A DNA stretch of 64,000 nucleotides. Source: Thozetella sp. PMI_491 (Eukaryota; Ascomycota; Sordariomycetes; Chaetosphaeriales; Chaetosphaeriaceae). This document shows positions 1-12,800 of this stretch, piece after piece (positions within the stretch are counted from its first letter, which is position 1; the number at the start of each line of letters is the position of its first letter). The translations under genes were made by a program, and so were the position numbers. The stretch spans positions 839,966-903,965 of the forward strand of contig MU270034.1 in assembly GCA_021432635.1 (NCBI GenBank), in the 5' to 3' direction. Under the pieces are notes generated by a model. It saw nothing but the letters and a program-made list of their open reading frames with translations. It was not told where the DNA came from and ran no database searches.

Positions 1-828
1 AGTGGGGAGGGACGACGACACAATGTCGCCGCTGATAGTCGCCATTACGAACGAGTGGGAGCAAACTCTATACAAGGCTTTTAATGGATGTCAATGGGGG
101 TTCATCGCACTCCCGAGAGACGGGCAACTATGCCTAGAAAAGTAGGACTTGGCGTGATGCCTGTGTGTCATGTAGCATGGACACGCAAGGCAAATCGACT
201 TGGACTAGCTGAGTAAATAATTAATCTTCACCTTGCCGCTTTTGCTCTGGGTTGTGGTGGTACGATATTGCTATCGCGGAGATTCGAACATTACGCATCT
301 GGTCTTGTTCCGCGGGCCAACGACCTTGCCGTCGCAAGCCGTTTGCTCTTCAAACGGCTAGATGTTGGGAAGGATTTAGCTATACATTCCTCATCTGGCC
401 TGACGATCCGAGACCTCTCTAAAACGGCGTTTACCGAGACCGTGGGGCTCGCCAATGCCGATCCGCTATTGGCCGCCCGTGTAAAGCTCCTTCGCTGAGC
501 GAAGCCCCAATTTCAGCTGGGCTGTCCCATGATCCTGGGTCTCCGCTCCCCATTTGGCTAGAGCAATAAGGTGCCCGTCCCCACGAGGCACGATCAGTGT
601 AAGTGGGGGGGCCGAGAAACCCTGTATCCAACGGCCATGCCATATTGCCAGCCTGTGGTAAGCTAAGTAAGTACCTTGCTCTGGTAATGCATCCTCTATC
701 CCATATCTCTAGTTTGTAGTCGACCTAATCACAATCTTCTCGAACATAGCTGCCAGCCCTCTCAAGTTTCCCGAGCTACCACATCATTCGAAAGACCGTG
801 TACTTGTAGAGAGAAAATCGGCGCAGCC
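1..828. other. NRPS upstream region, no gene seen
   Basis: No convincing gene is visible. The longest open frame (268-498) lacks an ATG start and any recognisable motif. The stretch runs into the NRPS start codon at 829 and so should hold its promoter and 5' leader. A possible leader intron (GTAAGT at about 667 to CTAG at about 711) can be drawn but is not supported by anything else. No second module or carrier domain precedes the first condensation domain here. Confidence 0.5.
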
Positions 829-3800
829 ATGATTCCACCAAACGGCGATGACCGCGGGGCGATAGGGGGAGCCGTTGGGAGCCTGAAGATGCTAGGTTTC
901 CAACAGGCGTCCAATGAAAGCTTTGGGTCCTTCCCGAAGACTAGCGGTATCGTCACAATCGACGAAGTATCCCCCCTCCAGAGCCCAGGACCTACCAGCT
1001 ATGTCGATAGCTCGGCTCCAGCAAACGAAGCTCAGCTCGAGCCTAGCAGGTTCCCACTGATGGACTTCACCCAAGAGAGCCTCCAAGCTCTAGTTAGTGA
1101 ATTCCTTGCCAGACACGATGGCCTTACCGAAGGCGACATCGAGGACATCTATCCTTGCTCCCCCGTGCAAGAAGCTGTTCTCGCGAGCCAGCACCAGGGC
1201 AGGAGCGACTATGTGATTCGCGGAACCCTCGAAGTCATGTCGCTGGGAGACGGCCCTGTCCAACTGGGTCGACTCGAAGACGCGTGGAAGAGCGTCGTGA
1301 GGCAGTCTCCTATCTTGCGTACTGTCTTCCTCGAAGATACGACTGGGAGGGGTCTATTCTGCCAAGTAGTCGTCAGAAGCATCGCTGCAAGTATCGACAA
1401 GGTCCAGTGCAGTTCGCTGAACTCTTTCCTCGACAGAGTTGGCTGGACCAAGGACAGCTTCTCTCCACACTGCCTCACGTTTTGGGAAGCGCCTGCAGGC
1501 AAGACCTACCTCAAGCTTGAGCTTAACCACGCCATATCCGACGGTGTGGCGACGCTGGTTATAGTGCATGAGCTCATGCGCTTGTACGATGACCCGTCTC
1601 TGCGACTCACCGGCCCGTCGTATCGAGATTTCATGACGCACCTCCGGGATGTCCCGTATGAGGAGCATCTAGACTATTGGAGAGACTTTCTCTCCGGCGC
1701 GGAACTGTCGAATTTCACGCGGCTGAGTGACCCCACTCCATCCGGGTCCGAGCCCAAGATAGGCCGCCGCGAGATGAAGCTAGACAGAAACCGGATCCGC
1801 GCGGTGGGGGGTGACAAGGGAGTAACGCTCACGATGTTCTTCCAGGCAGTCTGGGCTGTGATTCTTCGCAGCTACCTTCACAGCAACGATGTGCTCTTTG
1901 GCTTCGTCTCATCAGGGCGACGATGTGTCCCGCTCAAAGCCGTCGGTACGGCCCTGGGCCCGTACATCGCCCAGATGGTGGCCAGGGCCCAGATCCAGAA
2001 CTCTGACACTTTGGTCGAGCTAGCGAAGAAGCTGCATCACAGCACCACTGAAGCCCTGTCCCATGAACAGTGCTCCTTAGCCCGAATACAACGCGAGCTT
2101 CGGTTTAACGGAAGCATGTTTAATACCATGGTGGATGTTCAAAGGCATCCGCCGCTCCACAAGACGGGAAAAGCCATCTATATGGCAATTGCCGATGTCT
2201 ACAGTCCCACCGAGTACGATATTGTGTTGAACGTGGAGGACAGAGGCACGGAGCTTGCTGCAAAGATTAACTATTCGACGGACTTCTTTACTGCTGCGGA
2301 CGCAGAAGTCTTAGAGAGTGTCTTCCTCTCCACGGTAGAGCAGTTTCTCCGCGACCCGGAGCAGAGGGTTATGGATCTCGACTTGGCTCCCCGCCATCAC
2401 CAGGATCGAATCATGTCATGGAATAGCACTCTTCCTGAACCTGTCGATGAATGCATTCCTAATCTTATTGACATCGAGGCTGCCCGCTTCCCGGAAGCAC
2501 CCGCTATCCGCTCGCTGGATATGGACATGACATTCCAAGAGTTGGCGGACGCGACCAATCGCTTGGCCCGCCACTTGGTCTGGCTGGGGGTCAGTCCCGG
2601 CGATATGATCCCGTTCTGCATGGAAAAGTCGCCCTGGGCTATCATAGCCATGTTGGCAATTATGAAAGCCGGCGCAGCGTTTGTGCCGCTTGACCCGGCG
2701 AACCCACCGAGCCGCAGCGCTGGTATCGTTGCGGACACCAATGCCAGCATCATTCTCACCTCTCCCACAATTCAGCCGGCAGTCACGGCCTTCAGTGAAC
2801 AGGCAATTATCGTGGTTGTCGATGATTCCATACTTGAGACTTCTCAGAGCAACAGCGAGTTGCCTTCTCTAAGGCCCGACTACGTGGCTTACGTGCTCTT
2901 CACCTCGGGCTCTACAGGCAAGCCGAAGGGAGTTGTTGTGCCCCACCGATCCATCTGCTCGAGCATGCGCGGCCATGGCCCGGGCATGGGGACGGTCCGA
3001 GGGGCACGCGTATTGCAGTTTGCTGCCTTCACATTCGACGCCATGGTCTACGAGGTTTTCACGGTGCTCGCGACCGGCGGCTGCGTTTGTGTTCCCTCTG
3101 ATCAGGACCGACTGGACGACACAGTTTCAGCAATCAACCAGTTGGACGTAAACCTGCTCATGTTAACGCCCACCTTCCTCAGGACCATTGATCCTTCCTC
3201 CGTCCCGGGCGTGGAGACCGTCATCCTTATCGGCGAGGCGGCGGGCAAAGATGTGGTTGATGCGTGGTGCGACAGAGTGAAACTTTACAACGGATATGGA
3301 CCGACTGAGACCTGCGTGGTCTGCGTTGCTAGAGAGTTCTCCAGAGAGCTTGGGATGACGCACGATATCATCGGCAAAGCGGTCGGCTGTCGATCGTGGG
3401 TGGTTGACCCTGAAGACCACAACAAGCTCGCGCCCCTCGGCGCCGTCGGTGAGCTACTAATTGAGGGCCCTGGTGTCTCGAAGGGATATCTCAATGATGC
3501 GGAAAAGACGGCCGCATCATTCATCGAGCCTCCCAGCTGGCTCGCAGGACTGGGTCTGGGGAGCCCGGACGCCCACGCAGCCTTTTACAAGACCGGTGAC
3601 GTCGTCCGGCAACTCTACGATGGATCATTGAAGTTCTGCGGTAGGGTTGACGACCAGGTCAAGGTGAACGGCCAACGCCTTGAGCTTGGTGAGGTCGAGA
3701 CTCATCTCACCGCCAGCGGGCTGGTGCTTCAATCCCTAGCGTACGTGCCGAAGAGCGGCCCGGTGTCCGGGCGCCTGGTGGCGCTCATTTCCCTGCGCAA

Positions 3801-6800
3801 GACAACAGGAATTGCACCTCAACCAAAGGCCAGCAAGGATACCCTACAACTGCCCTCTGAAGGGCTCCGCGATGAGGTGGCGCAAGAGATTGCCGTCCTC
3901 TCCGAGAGCATACAGTCCTCGCTGCCGGCGTACATGGTGCCTTCAATATGGATACCGGTATTGAGCATGCCAATGCAGCAGTCGGGAAAGCTGGACCGCA
4001 AGACGATCTGTTCCGCAGTTCTGAATATGGATGATGCCACCTTCCAAAAGATCTCGAGCTTCCAGAGCATTGGGGTCGACCAGGAGCTGGATCAAGCATT
4101 CGCGGGGAAGCTGGTAGAGTCACGACTTCGGGACATCTGGAGTGAGGTGCTGAACACACCAAAGAGCAATATAGGTCTGCATAGGCCTTTTTTGGCCCTT
4201 GGGGGCGACTCGATCTCGGCCATGAGGGTTGTTTCGCGAGCTAGGACAGAGGGCATACGGTTAGGCGTAGCCGACATTCTACGCCATTCCACCATCGCCG
4301 AAATATCCCGGCGTGCAGTCCAGATTATTGCTCTTCCAGGAATCCGGCCTCTCGAGCAGGAAGAGCCTCTCCAGATCCCTTTCTCGTTGTCCCCGATACA
4401 GGCCGCACACTTCAACGCCTGCCCGGACGGAGAGAATCGCTTCAGCCAGAGCATCATGCTGCAGATGAAGAATCCGGCCGAGGTCTCCACATTGCGCCGC
4501 GCAATCGATGCAATTGTCGACCATCATCCAATGCTCAGGGCTCGCTTCTCGAGAAACGATGACCATGTCTGGACCCAGTCTATATCTCAGGAGAAGAATT
4601 GGAGATTTGTCGAAACTTCTCTTGATTCAGAATCCATAGCGTCAGCACAACCACTCCTTGAGAAGAGCCAAAACTCTCTGGACTTCGCCAACAGACGCAC
4701 TCTCTCGGTGGATGTGATCAACCTACCTCTCGGCAGACAGTTCATCTATATTGTCATCCACCATCTCGTCGTAGACCTAGTCTCTTGGCGCATCATCTTC
4801 GAGGATCTCGAAGATATACTAAAACTCGGAAAGATCCAGCATGACAAGTCCCTCACTTTCCGTCAATGGAGGCAGCTTCAGCAGGAATACGCTAGCAGAC
4901 TGTCCTTAGACAAAGTCATCCAGCGAGATCCCGTGCCCGCAGATCTGGGATACTGGGACATCGATTCCTCAGGAACGTACGGCGACGTAGCTTCCGTTTC
5001 CTTCAAACTTGACGAGAAGACCACGAGCCTGCTGCTAGGGGCGGCGAACGAATCGCTCCGTACTCAGCCCGTAGAGCTCTTCATGGCTGCCGTTCTATAC
5101 TCCTTCGCGAACGTCTTTACCGACCGGGCCATTCCCTCTCTGTTTACAGAGAGCCACGGACGACACCCCTTGGCAGAAGAGTGTGATATCGAGCGAACGA
5201 TCGGCTGGTTTACCACCATCTCCCCCATTACCATCGATACTACAGAAGGTAAAGATCTGGCGGATTTGATTCGGCTTGTGAAGGACGCTCGCCGAACCGT
5301 CCCCAATGAAGGGTTGGACTACTTCACATCACGCTGGTTGACTCCTGGTGGAAAGTCAGCATTTGCGCCTCACGACACTCCGGAGATCATCTTCAACTAC
5401 CAGGGTCTTTATCAGCAACTAGAGCGTTCGGACTCCCTTCTTAGGCGTGTCCCCCAGACCGACATCCAACTGCCCCCTGATGTTGCGGGCTCATACCCCC
5501 GCATGTCGCTTTTCGACATTTTATCAAGTATCGAGGACGGTCAATTTTTGTGCTCTTTCACTTGGCCTCGGGGGATTTCACGTCTGGAATCGATTAATCG
5601 CTGGGTTGATGAGTGCAAACAGGCATTGGTTCGAATCGCTAACAGCCCGCTGCCATCCCTTGCAACGCTGAGCGAATATCCCCTCATCCCTCATGGATAT
5701 GCACCCCTGGACAGCTTTGTGGGCAAATTCCTTGAGCAGTGGAAGTTGAATAGCCTTGAGGAGATCGAGACTATTCTTCCTTGCTCCCCTATTCAAGAAG
5801 GTATTATTGCAAGTCAAGTTAAGGATTCTAACCTAGGTCTGTACGATTTCGAATCGGTGTGGAAGGTAAGTTCCGAGACCGGAACACCGGTTAATCTGGA
5901 CCAGTTTGAGTCTGCCCTCAGAGAGGTGGTCGGCCGGCATCAGATATTGCGCACTGTATTCTGCGAGTCCGAGTTTGCGCGGATGCCCTTCGTGCAAGTT
6001 GTTCTTCGGGATGCGGAGTCGATATGCCGCACCGTCTTTCGAGTTGCATGCAACTCGGTCAACGACATCGACACAGCAGTGACTCACCCTGGGCTCCTGG
6101 TTCCTGGACAGTTCCCTTACAGCTTTACCATATACGAGACGGCCCAGGGTGTCTATTGCAAGTCTAATATGAACCATGCTCTAGTTGACGGCGCGTCGAT
6201 GGCTGTCTTGCTCCGCGACATCTACCTCGCCTATGACCGCCTCGAGCTCCCTCCGGCACCATTGTACGGAGACTTCATCGCCTATCTGCAGAATCGTGAC
6301 GATGAAGAGTCTTACGCCTTCTGGAAATCTATGCTAGAAGATGTTGACCCCTGCCATTTCCCAAGCTTAAACAAGACACAGAGAGCGGAGTTTCGGTCGG
6401 TCGACGTTCCCGTTGCTGACGGGGTTAGGTTGCGCGAGTTCTGCCGGAGCCAGAATGTAACAATGGCGACTCTCATGAGTACCGTATGGTCTCTTGTCCT
6501 TCAGTCGTACCTCGGCAAGGACACTAGCACTGTGTGCTTCGGGTTTCTCGCAGCGGGGAGAGACGTCCCCGTAGCCGGTGTGCAGGACATCATGGGGCCG
6601 CTCTTCGCCATGCTCGTTCAAATGGTCTCCCTTGATCTGTCGACAGCGGTCACGGACCTCCTGGGCCAGGTCCAAAATAAAATCGCGGAGAGTCTGTCCC
6701 ACCAGCATTGTTCACTGAGCCGCATCCAAAACAGCATCGGCCTCAACGGCACCAAACTGTTCAATACTGTGCTCAACCTGCAGCGACGCGATCGTCTCCA

Positions 6801-9800
6801 GAACCGGCCATCCATCAAGATCGAGTCCGAAGCGGTCTACGATCCAAGTGAGGTTTGTACTACCGTTGTCTCGAGACGCAACATTTTGCCCTTCGCAGGG
6901 TGCTGATAATCGTGTGTGCCAGTTTGACATCAGCTTCAACATTGTCGATGCGGATGACGGGGTCTCGGCAAATCTGCAGTTTTGGACCTCCTGCCTGTCC
7001 GAAGAGCATGCCCTCAACGTCAGCAGGGCGATAGACCAGGCTATTCGGGCGGTTCTCGAAAACCCAGCGAAGTCGGTTGGCAGCCTCAGCCTTTTCCACG
7101 AGCATCACGCAACCCAGCTGCGCCAGTGGAACTCTTCAGTTCCAGCATCAATAATCTCTTGTGTCCACCGTATGGTGGAAGAGCAGGTCGACGACCAGCC
7201 AGGCGCTCTTGCTGTCTGTACGACGGCAGCGGGGGGCAACACCCGCTTAACTTATCGAGAGCTTGATGATCTGGCCGCCAAACTAGCCTCTCATCTTGCT
7301 TCGCTTGGGGTTGGTCCAGGGACTTTTGTTCCCTTCTGCCACGAAAAGTCACCTTGGACCATCGTCGTCATGTACGCCATCCTCAAAGCTGGGGGGGCCT
7401 GTGTTGCTCTCGACCCATCGCACCCGCCCCGAAGACTCCAGGAGATCATCAATATGACCGAGGCAAAAGTCGTTGTGAGCCAGAAGAAGCATGCAGAAAA
7501 GTTCGATGGTCTCGCAAAAGTCGTCGAGATTGCCCCAGGGACCTGGGATAGTCTACCTCCGCTTCCCTTCAGAGGCTCTGCGACACCCCGTGACGCTGCG
7601 TTCGTCACATTCACTTCAGGTAGCACTGGCGTGCCTAAGGGCATCGTTCTGGAGCATGCTTCTCTCTGTACCAGCATCCGTCATCACGGCTCTGTGGAGT
7701 TGGTGCAAAAATCCACCAGGGCATTGCAGTTCGGAGCCTACACCTTCGATGTAAGCGTCGAGGAGATCTTTACCACTCTGTCATTCGGCGGCTGTGTCTG
7801 CGTACCATCGGAGCATGAGCGACTCAACGACCTGTCCGCCGCTATCAAGGAGATGGAAGTGAATTGGGCCCATCTCACTCCAACGGTAGCCGGCCTCTTG
7901 AATCCCGTCGAATTGTCCTGCCTCGAGACAATAGTGTTGGGCGGCGAGGCCATACCGTACAACACGATTGCACAGTGGCTAGGACATACTCGGGTGATTG
8001 CTACCTACGGTCCTGCCGAGTGCTCCATCACATGCTCGGGCGTCGAGGTGCATGAGCCTGACGGCGGGCTTATGGGCCTCCCCGCGGGAGCCAATCTTTG
8101 GATTGTAGCTCCTCAGGACCACAACAAGCTGGTCCCCATTGGATCTCCCGGAGAAATCCTCATTGAGGGTCCTCTGCTCGCAAGAGGGTACATGGATGAG
8201 AAACAGACCGAGGCGGCTTTTATTTATGACCCAGCATGGGCCAAGGACTTCCCGATTCCAGGTGTGCCAGAAACCGGCCGACGGATGTACAAGTCCGGTG
8301 ACATGGCCCGTTTCAATCTTGATGGATCCATCAGCAGCGCTGGGCGGAAAGACATGCAAGTCAAAATCCACGGCCAGCGCGTCGATTTGCGAGAGATAGA
8401 ACACCATATTGCCAAGACTGGCGCTACCAGGCACGCTGCGGCGCTGATCCTGCAGAAGGGCCATCTCGCGGGCCGCTTGGTATTGGTTTTCTCTCCGCTC
8501 GACGCCGCAACGGAAAATGACGATGTAGGCGCGGAGCTCGACCTTGGACCACTAATTTTGCAGCGTAATGACGTATCCTTCCGCCATACCTCCGAGCTGC
8601 GAAGCCTCCTAGAGGAGCGTGTCCCAGGTTACATGCTGCCCAGGGCCTGGATATGCGTCAACGCTCTCCCCGTGACAGCGAATGGCAAACTCGACCGGAA
8701 GCAAACGCAGAGGTGGCTCGAAACGCTCAGCGACGAGACCTATGAGAAAATTATGGCGGCAGAGAGCACGGGCTCATCAGCAGCTGAGCCGGATAACCCT
8801 GTCGAGAAAGAGCTACGTAAGGCATGGAGCCGAGTGCTGGGAGTTCCTGAGAAACAGATTGGAACCAACCAGAGCTTTTTCAGTCTCGCTGGCGATTCTA
8901 TCTCGGCTATCCAGGTGTCTTCCATCCTACGGAATGCAGGCATCCAAATCTCTGTCCAGGATATCCTCCAGTTCCGCTCGATTCAAGAGATTGCGAAACA
9001 TACCAGCATGGTGCACAAATCTTTGACCAATGCAGTGTGGGAGGATTCGATTGACTCAAGTTTTCCTCTGTCACCGATCCAACGCATGCATTTTAACGCG
9101 ATGCCTGCTGGCCAGAACCATTACAATCAAAGCTTCCTCCTCCGATTCAAGAGATCGGTGGAAGCCAGCGCCGTACACAGGGCACTAGAGGCCATAGTTA
9201 AGCGGCACTCCATGCTTCGGACCCGGTTTCACTGCGACAATGATGGCGGCCAGTGGTCACAGACAGTCACTGACAATGTTTCTTCTCTGCATTTCACCCA
9301 GGCAACAGACGCATCCACCCTCGAGGACGGCAAGACTTTCTTTAACAAACTCGAGACAAACTTGGACATTCGCGACGGACCAGTGCTGGCCGCCGGATTC
9401 TTGTGCTCGAGTGACGGCGCGCAGCATTTATTCCTTGTCGCCCACCACCTTGTGGTCGACATCGTCTCGTGGAGAGTAATCATCGAGGACTTACAGGACA
9501 TCCTGCAGTCGAGAACGCCATCTCCAAGCACAATGCCATTCCAGGCCTGGGTACACTCTCAGATTGCGTATGCTCAAAACGAGAGTACCCGAGGATCCCT
9601 TTCACCGGCAAAGGTACTCCTATTCGGAGCGCCCCCCGCTGACTTCGAGTTCTGGGGCGTCCGGGATGTGGGAACTCACAATGACACGATATTTTCTTCT
9701 TTCGATCTTGGAAAAGACCATACTGCAAGACTGGTAGAGCACAGTAGTCAACATCTGGGCTCAGAACTGGTGGACATATTGCTTGCTGCTGTATTCCAGT

Positions 9801-12800
9801 CTTTCCGACATGTGTTTGCGGACCGCCGCCTCCCTTCAATCTTCAACGAGGGGCATGGCAGGGAGCCATTTAGCGAATCTGTCGACATCTCCAGGACCGT
9901 CGGTTGGTTTACAACAATGTATCCAATCGCAATTGAAAACAATGCTAGCGCTCTTCCTAGCTTCCCAGAGACACTTCGCGCCGTCAGAGACGCTCGACGA
10001 TTTCTTCCAGGGAAGGGGTGGCCATACTTCACAGCGCGATACCTCACGGCCGATGGGGCCAAGCAGTTTGCAGACCATGAAAAGATGGAGATTCTGTTCA
10101 ACTACCTAGGACAAACGCTGAGGTCCGAGAACGATGATGCCATATTCGAGCAAGCGGCAAACCCAGCTGATGTGTGGGACGTGAGCCGGTCCTCCGCGCG
10201 CGCAGCGTTGTTTGACATCGTCGCATCGCTCGAGAACGGGCAGCTCAAGTTCCACTATGCCTATTCTTCCAAGCTCCTCGGCCAAGATCGTATTCAGCGA
10301 TGGGTTCGAGAGTGCGAGTCCTGCCTTACTTCTGTGCCAGATCTGTTCAAGACGCACGCCACGGTACTACCTGCGTTCGGCGACTTCCCGCTTCTCCGAG
10401 GGCTCGTCGACTACAGCGGCCTAGAAACCATCACGAGAAATTCTCTCTCTGAACTCAAAGAGAACATCAGCCAGATTGACGAAATTGATGACATCTATCC
10501 ATGCTCGCCGATGCAGGAGGGTATTTTGGCTAGCCGGGCAAGACAACAAGGCTTGTACGATACCCAGGAGACCTGGAAGGTTACCCCTCGCGTCAAATCG
10601 AGCCCCGTCGATCTGCATCGACTTCAGAAAGCAGTATGCATGGTGATCAGTCGACACCCATTACTCAGGACCTATTTCGTCGAGGGTACAGCACTGCTAC
10701 CATACGTGCAGGTGGTGCTGAAGAAAGTGCCGAACCCTGTTGACATTGTCGCTTGCAAGGACCTGGCGGAGCTGCTAGCCCTTTCGTCCTACAGCAAAGA
10801 CGTTGCGGAAAAGATGTTCACCTACCGCTTCACCATAGCGGAGACTCCAAAAGGGGAAGTATTCTGCAAGTTAGAGATGAATCACGCTCTCATCGACGGT
10901 ATCTCGATGAAAATCCTGGTGCGGGACATTGTGCTTGCTTACGATAGTCCGGACACCCCTACTGCCGGGCCACTGTATAGCGAGTTCATCAGGTACCTCC
11001 AGCAGAAGCAGCCAGAGGAAACCGCCATTGCATACTGGGCTAATCTCTTGGGCGACGTCGATCCATGCTTATTCCCTTCACTCGCAGTCGACGCACCCGA
11101 AGCGCCAAAGGTTTTCAACGCGCGGGACCTCTTCTTATCCAGCGCGCACGTCAAGCGCGTGCATGAGTTTTGCCAAAACAACAGTACGACGGTTGCTAAT
11201 TTCATGTCGGCCGTTTGGGCTCTGGTTCTCCAGGCATACACGGGCTCCAGCACCGTATGCTTCGGGTATCTCTCGTCTGGGCGAGACGCCCCAGTTACCG
11301 ATGCGGACGCGATCGTCGGGCCACTTATTAACATGATGATTCGGAAGGTAGACCTAGACGGCCAGCTTCCCGTACCAGAGCTGATTGAGACCATGCACAC
11401 GAACTTTCTACAAGGCTTCTCCCATCAGCACTGCTCGCTTGCCAAAGTTCACCATGTTCTGGATCGGGAGCGGCGCCGTGGGCAGCTGTTTAATACGGTC
11501 GTGAATGTACAAAGACTTGCCAGTCCAGGCAGCGACCAGTCAGCTATCGAATTCGAAGTGGTCCACGGGCACGATCCCAGCGAGGTAGGCAACTCTAGTC
11601 TTCTTTCCTACGCGCATGCGCGCATGGAAGGGATCGTGGGGCAGTGGCGGAAAGTAAAAAGAGGACATGCTAATTTCATTCTAACAGTATGATATTACCT
11701 TCAACGTGGTGGACTCAGATCGAGAAATCTTCTTCAGTCTGCAGTACTGGACATCCTGCCTGTCCGATGAGCACGCCGAACTCCTCCGCAGTACTCTGCT
11801 TCGGGCTGTGGAGAGCCTGATCGACAACGCCGCCGGTACACTGGCGAGTATTGACTTATTTAGCGACCATCACAAGGCTAAGGTGCTAGAATGGAACTCT
11901 AATGTGCCTCAGACTGTGGCGTCATGCATCCAGGAGTTGGTCGAGCGTCGGGTCCAGTCCCAGCCCAACGCCCAGGCCGTTAGCTCGTCTTCAACAGTTC
12001 TCACGTACAAAGAACTAGACGACCTCGCTTCCAAGCTAGCAGGGCATCTCGCTCTCCTGGGTGTCGGACCGGAGACTATGGTGCCGTTCTATTTCGAAAA
12101 GTCTGCGTGGGGCGTCGTCACCACGTACGCGATATTGAAGGCCGGGGGTGCTTGTGTCGCCCTCTCGCCTGAGTATCCACGGAACCGCGTGGCAAGCATC
12201 ATCGAGTCGACCCGCGCTACAATTGCCGTGGCTGATGCTACACTTGCGCCGCGCCTCGCCGACCTTGTCGACAAAGTTGTCGTCATCGATGCATCGAAGG
12301 GCGGGCTAGCGTCAATGAAGGAGCAACTGGAGGACCTACCCATCTCTCAGCCGGTCCGAGCCAGCCCGGAAAATCCTTGCTTCATCACCTTCACATCGGG
12401 AAGCACAGGCACTCCTAAAGGCATCGTGATAGAGCATGCGTCGCTATGCACCAGCATCCACCATCACGGTACAGTGGAGCTCCTGGCCGCGACAAGCCGG
12501 GTCCTGCAGTTTGCGTCGTACATATTCGACGTCAGTGTTGAAGAAATGTTCACGACACTTTCCTTTGGGGGCTGCGTATGTGTTCCGACGGAGCAGGAGC
12601 GGATGAATGACCTCGCAACCTTTATACAGTCGCAGAACATCGACTGGGCGCACTTAACCCCTACAGTTGCGAGCCTTCTCGACCCTGAAATGGTTCCAGG
12701 CCTGAAAACACTGGTACTGGGTGGAGAGCTGATTCCAAAGAATATCGTGGAGAAATGGGTAAACCGCACGCAACTAATCGCTACTTACGGTCCCGCCGAG

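Noticed and set aside
268-498. 76-codon frame upstream of the NRPS
   Set aside because: Non-ATG start, no motif, and it lies in the expected promoter region.
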